Shown piece after piece: positions 1 to 10,145 of a stretch of 64,000 nt of DNA. The position numbers were made by a program, and so were the translations under genes. The stretch lies in contig JAEUQK010000010.1 of the NCBI GenBank assembly GCA_016789265.1, positions 105,630 through 169,629 of the forward strand, written 5' to 3'. Below the pieces are notes generated by a model. It ran no database searches and was not told the DNA's origin. It was given only the letters and a program-made list of their open reading frames with translations. Positions within the stretch are counted from its first letter, which is position 1. Every line of letters starts with the position of its first letter. The DNA is from Blastocatellia bacterium. Its GTDB lineage: Bacteria > Acidobacteriota > Blastocatellia > Pyrinomonadales > Pyrinomonadaceae.

Positions 1-1740
1 GCCGTTTTGAAGCAGCCGCATCACCATCGCGCTCGTCGAATCGGTTTCATATGGAATGATATAAGAGATTGCGGCCCGGCCTGACACGTTTCCACGCTGA
101 GCGTTCTCAAGATAAGTCGCATCTACAAGCGAACTCGAAACATTTGAGCTTTCTTCGGTCCACCATGCATCGATACCGAACGCCAGCGGAAGCGACCATG
201 CCGTGATGTCGTAAAAACCATACTCTTCCTTGGGCTGGCCTTTTCCTCGCATCTGGTTTCGCTTGAACCGAGCCATGTTATCCTCGACGAACGCCTTGTC
301 CTGCGGCGTGTCCGGTTCGAGGACCGACTTTATATATATACGCTGCGGCTGATCTAGATCGATGATGTATGAACCCGCAGGGAAAGTCTTTGACGCGGCT
401 TTAGAATCTTTTTCAAGATATGTGTGTGCTGTTGACGAGGTGAATGAAGCGGACGCGACCTTGACCTCAACATTCGAGAGCTTCAGTATCTCGATCAGTT
501 CCGCGGCTTTTGCGCGATCCGCGCTCGGGTCGATCACAACGCGCTTCATTTTTCCCGACGATGCCGCGGCCACTCCTTTTGCTCGGAATTCGTAAAAGTC
601 TTTTTGCCGTTCGGCTTTGTTTTTAGACGTCGTTTCGAGCGTCGTCATTGAGGCGACAAAGTGTTTTGCTATCGATGAACGAAACGTCACGATCGTTCCG
701 TCGTCGCGGGTCCAGCGCAAGCCTTTGAATCCGCCGCCGTCAGTCTCATATGTCATTCCGATCGCTCCGTTCAGGCTCGGATAGGTGTCCCAATAGCCCG
801 GATAGAACGCGTCGAACACGTCGCGTACATAATAGTCCCACTTGTTCCGATCGAACGCCGCTGAGTTAGCCCGCCCGTACATTTCGAGCCATTTGTTATA
901 CGTCGGCTGCGGAAGATTGGGGTTGATGGGCAACGCGACTGGCGGGAAGAAATATTGCGAAGGCTGTCCGTGATGATCTACCGCCACCTGCGGGTTCCAC
1001 TCCATATAAGCCTTCTGCATATTCCGCGATTCTTTTTGTGAGAACGTAAGCGTGTCGCGGTTCAGGTTAAAGCGGTAATGATTCACGCGTCCCCAGATCG
1101 CCCAAGGCTCGCGGTGTTCGATCGCGTTTCGGTTCGCGTCGCCTATCGCGACGGAGTTGTACCAAGTCGCGAACCGTTCGTGGCCGTCGGGGTTCTCGCC
1201 CGTTAAAACAAGCACGACCGTATTTTTCAAAATATCCAACGTCGCCGGCTCATTCGACGCGGCAAGCTGATAAATGACTTGCATGAACGCCTCGAACGAC
1301 GAAGATTCATTTCCGTGGATCGTGTAAGCCATCCACGCGATCGCCGGATTGTTGGCTGCGATCTGTGCCGCCTCGCTCGCGCTCGTTTTTCGCGGATCGG
1401 CGAGCCGCGCGTTCGCTGCCTTTATCTCGTCAAGACGCGCGATGTTCTCCGGCGCCGAGATCGCGACCAGATGCTGCATTCTGTGCTCGTTCGTCGTGCC
1501 GATGTCGAAGATCTTCACGCGATCAGGTGCCGCTGCCGCAATGGCATTGATCACCTGTTCCATCTGCGCGTATGTCGTATGATGATCGCCGACGTCATAT
1601 CGCAAAATGCTCTGCGGCCGCGGAACATTCGGACGGTAATCGCCGCGTGCATAAAAATCGAATTTCTCTTCGGTTTGAGCAGACACGCCTATCGCGGTAG
1701 CAAGACAGAAAGCGAGCAGCAGAAATTTGTTGATCTTCAT
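1..1740 (-). CDS. Secreted M14-family zinc carboxypeptidase, 3' end outside window
   Basis: The frame is open from an ATG at 1740 to the window edge, giving 580 codons with no stop, so the C-terminus is missing. Residues 1-22 form a signal peptide ending VSAQ. The peptidase M14 zinc signature HxxE is seen as HGNES (His142, Glu145), followed by GENPDGHERF and by a DHHGQ motif near residue 256 that can supply the third zinc ligand. It probably acts outside the cytoplasm on peptides. The visible 580 residues already exceed a bare M14 catalytic domain, so C-terminal extra domains are likely. Substrate preference cannot be told from sequence. Its start is divergent from the small zinc-ribbon gene at 1850. 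Confidence 0.85.
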   Translation of the reverse strand, partial: MKINKFLLLAFCLATAIGVSAQTEEKFDFYARGDYRPNVPRPQSILRYDVGDHHTTYAQMEQVINAIAAAAPDRVKIFDIGTTNEHRMQHLVAISAPENIARLDEIKAANARLADPRKTSASEAAQIAANNPAIAWMAYTIHGNESSSFEAFMQVIYQLAASNEPATLDILKNTVVLVLTGENPDGHERFATWYNSVAIGDANRNAIEHREPWAIWGRVNHYRFNLNRDTLTFSQKESRNMQKAYMEWNPQVAVDHHGQPSQYFFPPVALPINPNLPQPTYNKWLEMYGRANSAAFDRNKWDYYVRDVFDAFYPGYWDTYPSLNGAIGMTYETDGGGFKGLRWTRDDGTIVTFRSSIAKHFVASMTTLETTSKNKAERQKDFYEFRAKGVAAASSGKMKRVVIDPSADRAKAAELIEILKLSNVEVKVASASFTSSTAHTYLEKDSKAASKTFPAGSYIIDLDQPQRIYIKSVLEPDTPQDKAFVEDNMARFKRNQMRGKGQPKEEYGFYDITAWSLPLAFGIDAWWTEESSNVSSSLVDATYLENAQRGNVSGRAAISYIIPYETDSTSAMVMRLLQNG

Positions 1741-1849
1741 TTGTTAAAAAAGGAAAAGCGAACCGGTTTGCTGAACTTTACGGAAATCGCGCAAAAAAAG
1801 TTTGGAATTTACCGCTCCGTTCGGTTAGTATTTTGATTCTAAACTCACA

Positions 1850-2074
1850 GTGCAGAACTCGCAAAAACCGATGGAAGCTTTTAGCAGCCTGAGACAATGC
1901 CCACGATGCAACGCGATGAAGATGGCGGACTATGAGGAACTCAACGACGACCAGCATTTCCTAATTGATCGCCTGCCGGATTTCGAAGACCTTTCTGGTT
2001 CCGAGATCCGCCGCTCGCGTTTCTGTACCAAATGCTGGTTTCGCGAATCGCTTCAGATAGAACAGACAGCCTGA
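1850..2074 (+). CDS. Small zinc-ribbon-like protein
   Basis: This 74-residue protein has two CxxC pairs, CPRC near residues 17-20 and CTKC near 59-62, spaced as in a treble-clef or zinc-ribbon fold, with an acidic stretch between them. It has no signal peptide or membrane segment. The longest frame starts at GTG 1850. An ATG at 1871 (MEAFSSLRQC) keeps both cysteine pairs and may be the real start. It lies divergent from the M14 carboxypeptidase, and nothing nearby suggests a pathway. The function is unknown. The paired knuckles are the main reason to believe it is a gene. Confidence 0.5.
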   Translation: MQNSQKPMEAFSSLRQCPRCNAMKMADYEELNDDQHFLIDRLPDFEDLSGSEIRRSRFCTKCWFRESLQIEQTA

Positions 2075-2144
2075 ATCTAGTTTCGACGCAACGCTGTGCG
2101 GAAAAGCTTTGCGTTTCCGGGCCCACCTTCTTGATCCGGCAGCC

Positions 2145-2531
2145 CTATCTCAACAGCCATTCGACTGCTTCTTTTTCTTCGGTAAATACTTTTAGGTCAA
2201 GCCCGCGGTTTTCGGCGATCACCACGTTGGTACCGGTTGGGTCGAGCTGTTCGGGCCGGTCGATCTCGGCGATCCTCAATTTCCCGCGTGAGATGTTTGC
2301 CCAGCGGTCGATGCCGTGGTAGCGATCGGCGAGCCTAGGCGGCTTAAAGCCTGTGAGGCCGGTCGCATCGAGAAGCAGACGCTTCACATCGTTTTCGACG
2401 CAATAGTTCATGGCCGTTTCGACCATTTTGAGCGCTGTTTCAAACGAAACCATAGCCTCGGGCCGATAAACAGCATAGTCTTTTTCGACCACCAAAAATG
2501 CTGGCAAGCTGTGCGGAGCGTCTGTGGGCAT
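2145..2531 (-). CDS. STAS/SpoIIAA-like small protein
   Basis: This is a 128-residue cytoplasmic protein without signal peptide. It alternates predicted strands and helices: a YxxxxxxMVSFETALKMVETAMNYC helix, then KRLLLDATGLTG, a strand followed by an Asp-Ala-Thr loop, then a second half ending in KVFTEEKEAVEWL. This order and the final FxxxxxAxxWL helix resemble SpoIIAA-like (STAS superfamily) proteins in which a short protein follows a host response. The assignment is from fold pattern only. No conserved phosphorylatable serine could be identified with confidence. It stands alone between convergent and unrelated genes. Confidence 0.55.
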   Translation of the reverse strand: MPTDAPHSLPAFLVVEKDYAVYRPEAMVSFETALKMVETAMNYCVENDVKRLLLDATGLTGFKPPRLADRYHGIDRWANISRGKLRIAEIDRPEQLDPTGTNVVIAENRGLDLKVFTEEKEAVEWLLR

Positions 2532-2643
2532 TAGGCCATTCTACCTAACCCAAATGGTGCATTCAACCTACCTACCGACTTGACGCAGGATGCAGGACCA
2601 AACTATTGAGGTGCGGCTGACGACTGGGGTATCGCGCGAAAAC

Positions 2644-2674
2644 GCCCCGAATGTCTCCAACTAACATCCGGGGC
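2644..2674 (-). terminator. Candidate hairpin terminator downstream of the 2775-3650 gene
   Basis: GCCCCGAATGT (2644-2654) pairs with ACATCCGGGGC (2664-2674) with one mismatch and a 9-nt loop. Read on the minus strand it is followed by GTTTTC, a short U tract. It lies about 100 nt past the stop of the minus-strand secreted protein gene. The rest of 2532-2774 shows nothing that looks coding. Confidence 0.35.
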
Positions 2675-2774
2675 CTTACTATGAGCTGAAGACCACTGAG
2701 GAGGACAGTCTTCAAGGTTAAGCTACTATCGAGTGTGGGGCCGCAATGTGACGGCGGTCACCGATGATTGTGCA

Positions 2775-3650
2775 TTATGGCGTCATGTTCACGCCGAAGT
2801 CGAAAAACTTTGAACCGATGCCGGCGTTCACGTTCGAATTACCGGAATTCACCAGGTAAAAGCCGTATTCGCCCTTCTTAAGGTCGATTCCGGGTGTGAT
2901 GCGGAAAATTCCGTTGCCGAGGTCTTCCGCTTTTAGCGGAACGACGTATTCATCCGACAATCCGCCTTTGCCGCCCCAAGAATTGGTCTTTGATATAGTG
3001 ACCTCGCGGTTGTCGCTTCGCTGGTTGAAACGCACAAGCGTGAATTCATTCGGCGAAGAGGGAATACCGCTCGCGGTATTAAGGCCGCCGCTGCTCGTGT
3101 CGAGATAGAAATAGAAAACGGGCTGAGTCGTCTTTAACTGAAGGTTTGCGCTGCGTCCCGGCAGGTTGGCTTTTGTCTTTACCTTGCCGAGGCCGAACGG
3201 CGTGATCGACGCCGTGAACGCTCCACCCGTTCGGTTCTGTCCCGACACGTTCGGCTGCAGCTGTGTCATTTTCCGCTGGCCGTCGGTCTCTTCATAGAAA
3301 TAAATTCCGTAGCCGTGTTTCGACATCGGATCGTTCGGGTCGCCAACAGCCCCCGCAGGTGCTGCACCCGACGTTGACTGCGCGGACTTTCCGCTCTTGG
3401 CTTCCAGCATGGCGGCGACCACATCATCGCCGACGCCGGCCTGTTTAAGCTTGATGAGTGCGTCTGTGGACAGATCGAAGTTCGTTTTCGAAGTGCGGAT
3501 CTTTCCGATAACAATGGAACCCGCCAATCCCGCCTTGGTAAGCGAGATGACTTCGTCGTTCGTCATCGTTTCGTCCTGTGCGCTTGCCGCAAACGACGCG
3601 GTAAGCATCAACGCAAGGGTGACAACGGACACAAATATCTTGTTCTTCAT
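2775..3650 (-). CDS. Secreted protein of unknown function with N-terminal helical repeat
   Basis: This 291-residue protein has a clear signal peptide (MKNKIFVSVVTLALML...ASAQ, about 24 residues). Residues 28-85 read TNDEVISLTKAGLAGSIVIG and continue to a KLKQAGVGDDVVAAMLEAK segment. This helix pair recurs in secreted acidobacterial proteins and somewhat resembles SHOCT-type helices. The remainder (about 110-291) is beta-rich with no family I can name. A spacing of 53 nt separates it from the VWA protein gene upstream on the same strand, so the two may be cotranscribed. Periplasmic or outer-membrane location is inferred from the signal only. Confidence 0.7.
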   Translation of the reverse strand: MKNKIFVSVVTLALMLTASFAASAQDETMTNDEVISLTKAGLAGSIVIGKIRTSKTNFDLSTDALIKLKQAGVGDDVVAAMLEAKSGKSAQSTSGAAPAGAVGDPNDPMSKHGYGIYFYEETDGQRKMTQLQPNVSGQNRTGGAFTASITPFGLGKVKTKANLPGRSANLQLKTTQPVFYFYLDTSSGGLNTASGIPSSPNEFTLVRFNQRSDNREVTISKTNSWGGKGGLSDEYVVPLKAEDLGNGIFRITPGIDLKKGEYGFYLVNSGNSNVNAGIGSKFFDFGVNMTP

Positions 3651-3703
3651 ATATTGAGATCTCCTCGTATAGCATCCGTCCTTTTATAAATGGGAAAGCC
3701 GAT

Positions 3704-4792
3704 CTAGTTCGGACGAGCGGTAAACACATCGCGCGTACGGATCGTAAGATTCGGACGGTAAATTCTAACTTTTAGGGTGTACGTAACGCCCGGGCGGCGT
3801 TCTTCGGTAGGATAATACCCTAAACTGTACGTTTTGCGAAGTTCGTCGGCGATGCGCGTGAACGCCGCATTCAAATTGGTCGTGGAATTTACCTTGAAAA
3901 CGCGTCCGCCGGTCGCGTCGGACATCATGTCGAGGAACTCTCGGGCCTCTATGTAGTCCGTTTCGCGTTCGCCTCTGACACGCGGCCTTTCAAAAACGTA
4001 CGGCCGGTCGTCGTCATCGTAACGTATCTCGGCGTCTTTTCGGCGATTTGTCTGAACATCATCATAGGTATCGTACCGAAGCGTGTAAACGATAACGTCT
4101 TCTTCGCTGAACAGGTCTTTCAGGTCACGTGCCGTCACTTTTCCACTTGAGGTATCAACACCATCTGTCAAAAGCACGATCGCCTTTCTGCCGGGTACGT
4201 TTGCAAGCGGTTTGTTGACCGCAAGATCGAGGGAATCGTAAAGAGCCGTCCCGGAGCCGACCCTTGCGCCTTCGATCGCGAGCCTCAACACCTTTCGATC
4301 ATTGGTCGGCGTGCAGAGAATTCGGGGTTTTTCGTCAAAGGCGATCACCGTAACCTTGTCGTTCAGCTTCAGTTGGGAAACGAAAAGCATTGCCGCCGAC
4401 TGTATCTCGTTGAGTTTGAAAACCGTGGAATAACTCATGTCCAGCAGCAGCGCGACCGTGAACGGCTGATCGACACTCGAGAAATATGCGAGCTTTTGTT
4501 CGATACCATTTTCGTAAACACGAAATTCTGATTGTTTGAGGTCGGTAAGCGGCTTCGAGTCTTTCGATGTGACGCGGACCGGTAGCGTCACAAGATCGGT
4601 CTCAACGCGGATCGTGTCGTCGTTAGTTTTTGGTACACCGGCGGAGTCCGTCGGTTTTCCTTTTTGTCGCGAGACACTCTCGGAATAACCGCCCAACCTT
4701 CCGGATTGCGCGAACAGGCTTTCCACGCTTACAAATAGCAATGCGAAAGCACAAAGAGCCGGAACAAAAGTTTTAAGTAATGAGGTGTTCAA
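3704..4792 (-). CDS. Secreted VWA-domain protein of acidobacterial type
   Basis: This 362-residue protein carries a signal peptide ending near residue 29 (SLFAQ). A beta-sandwich lead-in (VETDLVTLPVRVTSKDSKPLT) precedes a von Willebrand factor A domain at about 108-300. The metal-ion-dependent adhesion site is intact: DMSYS at Asp118, Ser120 and Ser122, with a later LLTDGVDTSS loop. The layout (RVETDLV...V...EFRVYENGIEQKL) is that of the VWFA-related domain that is expanded in Acidobacteria. It is likely exported and binds protein partners through Mg2+ or Ca2+. Its actual partner is unknown. It lies downstream of glnE on the same strand with a 41-nt gap. Confidence 0.85.
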   Translation of the reverse strand: MNTSLLKTFVPALCAFALLFVSVESLFAQSGRLGGYSESVSRQKGKPTDSAGVPKTNDDTIRVETDLVTLPVRVTSKDSKPLTDLKQSEFRVYENGIEQKLAYFSSVDQPFTVALLLDMSYSTVFKLNEIQSAAMLFVSQLKLNDKVTVIAFDEKPRILCTPTNDRKVLRLAIEGARVGSGTALYDSLDLAVNKPLANVPGRKAIVLLTDGVDTSSGKVTARDLKDLFSEEDVIVYTLRYDTYDDVQTNRRKDAEIRYDDDDRPYVFERPRVRGERETDYIEAREFLDMMSDATGGRVFKVNSTTNLNAAFTRIADELRKTYSLGYYPTEERRPGVTYTLKVRIYRPNLTIRTRDVFTARPN

Positions 4793-4833
4793 ACAACACC
4801 ATTATAGTTCGAATGAGAACGAGGGGCGAGATT

Positions 4834-7548
4834 TTATTTCGAAGCAAGGACCGATTCAAAGGCATCGCGTATCGCTATGCGATGAACCGCAAGCTGCTGC
4901 ATCAAAATTGTGGAGGCCTCAATTCCCATGCGTTCGGCGGCGAAATCGAGCGCCTTTGAATTTGTTGACGGCAGCAATGTCGATCGGCCGACGGTCAGCC
5001 GCAGTGAATGGTCAAGTTCTGAGAGGAATTCGTAGCCGGCGAGAAGGTCGGAATGTTCACCCTTGGTCAATGAGCCATTTTCAAGCAGCATTTGCAATAC
5101 AAAATCGCTGGAACGGTTTGCCGGATCATCCGAAATTCCATCGCGAAGCTGCAAGTATCGTATGGTGAAATAAATATCGAGCATTCCGCCCGAGCCGTAC
5201 TTGATGTCTATCTCGCCACGTCGGGTGCTAAGTGAACGTTCTTTCTCAAGTCTCAACCTCACACGTCGCGTTTCGTGGGCGAGATCTTCTCTTGGGATCG
5301 TTTTGGCCCGCTGGAGAATTATCTTCGTAATATGTTCCTCAGTTTCGGCGGCGAGTCGATGAACGCCGCCGGCGTTTCGTATCTTGAGAAACGCAAGCAT
5401 CTCCCAGATCGCCGCCTCCGTCCGAACATATTCCGCAAACGATCTTCTAGAGATCGCCCCAGGGCCGTTATTTCCGTAGGGACGCAAGCGAAGATCGACC
5501 CGATAGAGGCTTCCCTCCCGCGTTACACCTGAAAGTACGTTGACAAAGATCCCTACTGCCCGGCCGAAAAACTCGGTGTCGGCTACTTTTCTCAAATTCG
5601 ACGCGGAATCATCATAGACCATCACCAGATCAAGATCGGAATCATAATCTATGCCCGCCCCGCCGAGTTTACCGAGACCCATGACGGCGAGTTCCAACGA
5701 TTCGATCCTCATGCCAAATCGCTTTGCAAGCTCGTGTCGGGTGATGTCGAGCCCGGCGTTTATCGCAGCCTCGGCGAGCAATGTCTGCCGGCGTTTCGAT
5801 TCTCGGGTCGAGATGGAACGCGCTGCATCCAATGCCGCGATCTCAACGATCAGACGAAACCATTGTGTACGAAGTGCCGCAAGCCGGATACCTAATTCAT
5901 TTCGCTCTTTCACTGCGTCAAACAGAATGCTGCGAAAGTCACGCTCAGTTTTCGCGTCAGCCTCGATCTCATCTAGCGCGTTGTGTGCCTGCAAGAGCGA
6001 AGCGAACTTCGGTGAAACGGAGATCAGTTTTTCTACAAGGCTGTTTGTTGCGGAAAATCCGACTGGTTTATTGATCGATATTCCGGCATTGTCGTCAACC
6101 GAAACGATCTTGCCTGGTTTGATCCTGCGATCTTCGTTAATTGACGCATCGCCGAATGCCGCCGATTCAATGTTCTCGTCGGAAAATACTCGCCTGAAAA
6201 TGCCGTGGACGTCCGAGGTGTGTCGTTCAAGTGTTGCGTCGAAATCGTCTAGGTTCGTAAATCGCATTCGACGTGCGATCATCGCTCGTCTTATGGTATC
6301 GCTCGGAACGAGGTGGGTTTGAAGTCCGTGCTCCATCTGAAGAATGTGTTCGAGACGGCGTAAGAACTCATAGGCATCATAAAGCAGTGTTAGTTCCTCT
6401 TTTGAAATGTGTTCTCGATCTGCAAGCCTTGAGAGGCTGATCAAAGTATGGCTGGCGCGGAGCCAGCGGTCGCGGCCGCCGTATGCAAGCTGAAGGGCCT
6501 GCGCTATGAATTCGATCTCCCGAATGCCGCCTTTACCCAATTTCGCGTCAAATCCTTTTTCGCTGTTGTGCTCCCAGTCGATCTTCTGTTTCGAACGTCT
6601 GACGCTTCCCAGAGCTGAGGCGATCGACTGTGATTCGGAAAAAACAGACGATTCGACCATTGCAAAGAAACGTTCGAATAACTGAGCCTCACCGGCGCTC
6701 GTACGCGAACGGATCAGAACTTGTCGCTCCCAATCCGCCGCTTCGTTTCTGTAATATTCCGCCGTGTCCCTGACCGACATTGCCAGCGGGCCGACACGTC
6801 CGTGCGGACGCAGCCGGAGATCTACGCGATAGGTCGCGCCTTCGCCAGTTTGCTGGCCAATGATCCGAATAATATGTTCGGCAAGCTTAATAAAGTACTC
6901 GCGGGCTGTGATCTGTCCTCGGCTGCCCGAACCCGATGTTTCTCCCTCGCCGGAATAGATGAACAAAAGATCTATATCCGACGAGTAATTCAATTCCCTC
7001 GAACCGAGCTTGCCAAGTGAAACTACACAAATCTCTGCTAGTTTCTTTCTGCCATTTTCATCGATCTCAAAAGGAGCCCCATAACGGTTGTCCATCTCCT
7101 GACGAGCGATGCGTAACGCCGATTCAAGGACCGCATCGGCAAGGTTTGATACCTCTTCAGTGACTTCGGCGATCGTTAATTGACGGCGGATATCGGCCAA
7201 ATAGATCCGCAGAAGTTCACGTCGGCGGAATCTCGCAAAGCGTACATTAAGATCAAGCTGTGAATGTGTGAGCGAAAAGCGGGCTAGAGACTCAAGCATT
7301 TCTTCCTTCCCACGAACTCCGCGATCCACACGACGGCGGTTGAGCCACCAAAGATACTCCGGATTTTGAAGGATGGTCGTCGAAAGCAGCGGACTATATG
7401 AAACAAGGGTAAATGTGTCCGAAAGCAAGGCATCGTTCTTGAGGAGCTTTCGCGCGAGTAGAGGCTCATCAGTTGAAAGAAGCTCGAAGAAGCGAACCGC
7501 GGCCTCCGGGTCGGGCAGATCTCGAATTAAGTGCTCGGGAATGCTCAT
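4834..7548 (-). CDS. glnE: Glutamine synthetase adenylyltransferase/deadenylase
   Basis: At 904 residues this is close to the usual GlnE length of about 950. GlnE adds or removes AMP on glutamine synthetase, tuning nitrogen assimilation. Both nucleotidyltransferase domains show the family core: [19 protein letters not shown] near residues 178-196 (deadenylase half) and [19 protein letters not shown] near 620-640 (adenylyltransferase half), each with paired Asp metal ligands. [13 protein letters not shown] and [13 protein letters not shown] are also present. The start ATG at 7548 overlaps the stop of the sigma54 activator (ATGA), so translation is probably coupled. Neither glnA nor glnB is in this window. 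Confidence 0.95.
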   Translation of the reverse strand: MSIPEHLIRDLPDPEAAVRFFELLSTDEPLLARKLLKNDALLSDTFTLVSYSPLLSTTILQNPEYLWWLNRRRVDRGVRGKEEMLESLARFSLTHSQLDLNVRFARFRRRELLRIYLADIRRQLTIAEVTEEVSNLADAVLESALRIARQEMDNRYGAPFEIDENGRKKLAEICVVSLGKLGSRELNYSSDIDLLFIYSGEGETSGSGSRGQITAREYFIKLAEHIIRIIGQQTGEGATYRVDLRLRPHGRVGPLAMSVRDTAEYYRNEAADWERQVLIRSRTSAGEAQLFERFFAMVESSVFSESQSIASALGSVRRSKQKIDWEHNSEKGFDAKLGKGGIREIEFIAQALQLAYGGRDRWLRASHTLISLSRLADREHISKEELTLLYDAYEFLRRLEHILQMEHGLQTHLVPSDTIRRAMIARRMRFTNLDDFDATLERHTSDVHGIFRRVFSDENIESAAFGDASINEDRRIKPGKIVSVDDNAGISINKPVGFSATNSLVEKLISVSPKFASLLQAHNALDEIEADAKTERDFRSILFDAVKERNELGIRLAALRTQWFRLIVEIAALDAARSISTRESKRRQTLLAEAAINAGLDITRHELAKRFGMRIESLELAVMGLGKLGGAGIDYDSDLDLVMVYDDSASNLRKVADTEFFGRAVGIFVNVLSGVTREGSLYRVDLRLRPYGNNGPGAISRRSFAEYVRTEAAIWEMLAFLKIRNAGGVHRLAAETEEHITKIILQRAKTIPREDLAHETRRVRLRLEKERSLSTRRGEIDIKYGSGGMLDIYFTIRYLQLRDGISDDPANRSSDFVLQMLLENGSLTKGEHSDLLAGYEFLSELDHSLRLTVGRSTLLPSTNSKALDFAAERMGIEASTILMQQLAVHRIAIRDAFESVLASK

Positions 7549-9047
7549 TTGCGAAATCGCATTGTATCAATTCCGTATTTCTTTATCTTGTAGCCAAGAA
7601 TGCGTTCTGTTGATTCAAGCTGGCGTGCCGCTCCGGCGACATTTCCACTGCTGGATTTCAGCGCGTCCTGGATGAGGTCTCTTTCGAACGCTGCTACCGC
7701 AGAGGTCAATGTAAGGCGAGTTTCGGTGCCCGATACTTCCGCAGTCTGCAGGGAAGGCGGTAGATGGTGGCCGTGAATAACGTTGGTATCACAAACGATC
7801 ACTGCTCGCTCGATAGCATTTTCAAGCTCGCGCACATTTCCCGGAAAGTGATAGCTCATCAACATATCAATAGCCGAGGTCGCGATCCTGCGAATGCGCT
7901 TGTTGTACTCCGCTTCGTACTTTTCAAGAAAATGCTCGGCAAGAAGCAAGATGTCCGATTTTCTCTCGCGAAGTGGCGGAAGGAAAATGCTGAATACATT
8001 GAGTCGGTAATAGAGGTCTTCGCGAAATTCGCCCGTCGCGATCGCTTCTTCCAGATTCTTATTCGTTGCCGTAATGAGTCGAATATTCGTTTTGATCGTT
8101 TCGCTTCCGCCAAGACGCTCGAATTCACGCTCCTGCAATACTCGAAGAAGCTTGATCTGAGTTTGGAGAGGAAGGTCGCCAATTTCATCGAGGAAAAGTG
8201 TTCCGCCGTCAGCCATCTCAAAACGGCCTTTTTTGAAACGGTCCGCACCCGTAAAGGCACCTTTTTCGTGTCCAAACAACTCTGATTCGATCAAGGTGTC
8301 GGGCAACGCAGCACAATTTATCTTTATCAATGGTCGTTTGCTTCGAAGACTGTTGTAGTGGATCGCATTAGCGATCATCTCTTTTCCGGTTCCGCTTTCG
8401 CCACGAAGCAGAACAGTCGCATTTGATCGTGCAACCTGCGAGATCTGTTCGTAAACCTGCCGCATTGCGCCGGAATTGCCAACAAGGTGAGAGAACTCAT
8501 ATTTTTCTTTGAGCTCCTGCTTTAGGTGCAGGTTCTCTTCACGCAGCTTTTCGCGTTCGCCCATCACAGCATGCTCAACGCGAAAGTTCTGAGCGATAAC
8601 TGCCGCAAGGATCCGGATCGATGATAGTACTACATCGATTCGACGTCCCTCACTGTCAAGCTCGAATCCTATCAACCCCAAAACCTTTCGGCCGATGTTG
8701 ATCCGGGCGATCGCAAGTTGTGAGTCGGCTTCCAGCTCGAGTTGTCTTAGATCGGGATCGTTGCGGATCTCAACTGTGACGACCGGTTCATTTCCGTCAA
8801 TGACCTGCTTCCAGATGGTCAGATCCGACAGCGACTCCAATCTTCGAAATCCGGCAGGGGAAAATCCGGTGACCGCCGCTAGTCGAATCTTGTCCGATTC
8901 ACCCGAAGCAACAAAAACCAGTGAACGCGGGGCACCAATCGCAAAGGCTGCGGTTTCAAGGATCAGGTTCAGATTCAAGGGGCGATTGACATTTTCGACA
9001 ATTGTTTCACAAACCCTCGTCAATGCAGTTAAAATGTCGTTTTCCAT
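7545..9047 (-). CDS. Sigma54-dependent transcriptional activator, GAF-AAA-Fis (NifA-like)
   Basis: This 500-residue enhancer-binding protein has an N-terminal GAF-type sensor (about 10-165), a central AAA+ domain with Walker A GESGTGKE (about 218-225) and the sigma54-contact loop GAFTGA, then [11 protein letters not shown] (Walker B) and [14 protein letters not shown]. The C-terminus is a Fis-type helix-turn-helix ([15 protein letters not shown]...YKIKKYGID). There is no receiver domain, so it senses through the GAF domain, as NifA or NorR do, and not by phosphorelay. It is translationally coupled to glnE, which suggests a nitrogen role. The effector is unknown. Confidence 0.92.
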   Translation of the reverse strand: MENDILTALTRVCETIVENVNRPLNLNLILETAAFAIGAPRSLVFVASGESDKIRLAAVTGFSPAGFRRLESLSDLTIWKQVIDGNEPVVTVEIRNDPDLRQLELEADSQLAIARINIGRKVLGLIGFELDSEGRRIDVVLSSIRILAAVIAQNFRVEHAVMGEREKLREENLHLKQELKEKYEFSHLVGNSGAMRQVYEQISQVARSNATVLLRGESGTGKEMIANAIHYNSLRSKRPLIKINCAALPDTLIESELFGHEKGAFTGADRFKKGRFEMADGGTLFLDEIGDLPLQTQIKLLRVLQEREFERLGGSETIKTNIRLITATNKNLEEAIATGEFREDLYYRLNVFSIFLPPLRERKSDILLLAEHFLEKYEAEYNKRIRRIATSAIDMLMSYHFPGNVRELENAIERAVIVCDTNVIHGHHLPPSLQTAEVSGTETRLTLTSAVAAFERDLIQDALKSSSGNVAGAARQLESTERILGYKIKKYGIDTMRFRK

Positions 9048-9284
9048 TAGTTACATTTATGTAGTCTCAAAACGCCGTACGATCATCTTAAGATCGGTAA
9101 TTGCCTCATTCAGGAGTTCCACACAATTCGATTTGATTATTTGGCCCAAAAACCAGGTCAATAACAAAATATCCTACAAAAGTGTAACTACTTAATATTC
9201 TGTGAACAATTCGGGTTTCTTATTTTGGTATCTTATCGAAGAAATGCTGTAACTCGGAATTGTCGGGGTTACAATAGTCGAGAT

Positions 9285-10145
9285 ATGCAGCGGATCGAGC
9301 TTACAGTTGAACCGAACGAGAACCGAAAACGACTCGAAGACCTGCTTTGCGACCGATTTCGTCTACTAAGCAAGATGTATCTCCGTGAAGTGGTGAGAAC
9401 CGGTGCCTGCGAAGTTAACGGCCGTCACGAGAATATTGGACATCGGTTGCGTACCAATGATTTTATTGAGATCACGCTAGATCTTTCGCGTGAGCATTCA
9501 ATGCTGCCGCAGGATATTCACTTGGACATTGTCTTTGAGGATGATGAAATTGTCGTTTTGAATAAGCCGCCGGGGATGCTCGTACATCCATCGCACCGCG
9601 AGAAAAATGGAACACTGTTGAATGCGCTTGCTTTTCACTTGAACCGAGATCCGAATCAAAAAACGATAAGGCCGGGGTTGGTCCACCGTTTGGATAAGGA
9701 TACATCGGGCCTGATCGTCGTCGCTAAGGATCAGCGTTCTCATCGCGTACTGTGTCGACAGTTTCAGCGCAAGACAGTGGAGAAACGTTATCGAGCGCTC
9801 GTTCATGGGATCGTCCTTCAGAACGAAGGGAAGATCGCGGGCGAAATCGGCCGTCATGCGGAATTAAAATTTTGGTCGCTCAAAGAAGGCGGCAAGGCGT
9901 CCGAGTCGAGATTTACCGTAATAAAGCGCTTCAAGAATAAGACTTTACTAGAACTGGAACCTGTGACCGGACGAACTAACCAATTGAGAATACACTGTGC
10001 GTCGATCGGTCACCCGATCGTCGGCGACAAAGAACGCGGCGGTGGCGGCGACAAACGCCTTTGCCTGCACGCAGCGAGACTTGTTATTAGACATCCGAGC
10101 ACTTCCGAATTCATGGAGTTCTCCTCGGACGCGGACTTCAGTTAG
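9285..10145 (+). CDS. RluA-family rRNA/tRNA pseudouridine synthase
   Basis: The protein has an S4 RNA-binding domain (about 10-75) followed by a pseudouridine synthase domain. The catalytic motif HRLDKDTSGL with the nucleophilic Asp is near residues 132-141, and the family signatures EIVVLNKPPGMLVHPS and GRTNQLRIH are present. It converts selected uridines of structured RNA to pseudouridine. The frame is open from 9225, but ATG 9285 (MQRIELTVEPNE) gives the standard N-terminus and is chosen here. From 9285 the protein has 286 residues. The last 8 nt overlap the convergent amidohydrolase. Which RluA subfamily it belongs to (RluC, RluD or other) cannot be settled by eye. Confidence 0.9.
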   Translation: MQRIELTVEPNENRKRLEDLLCDRFRLLSKMYLREVVRTGACEVNGRHENIGHRLRTNDFIEITLDLSREHSMLPQDIHLDIVFEDDEIVVLNKPPGMLVHPSHREKNGTLLNALAFHLNRDPNQKTIRPGLVHRLDKDTSGLIVVAKDQRSHRVLCRQFQRKTVEKRYRALVHGIVLQNEGKIAGEIGRHAELKFWSLKEGGKASESRFTVIKRFKNKTLLELEPVTGRTNQLRIHCASIGHPIVGDKERGGGGDKRLCLHAARLVIRHPSTSEFMEFSSDADFS

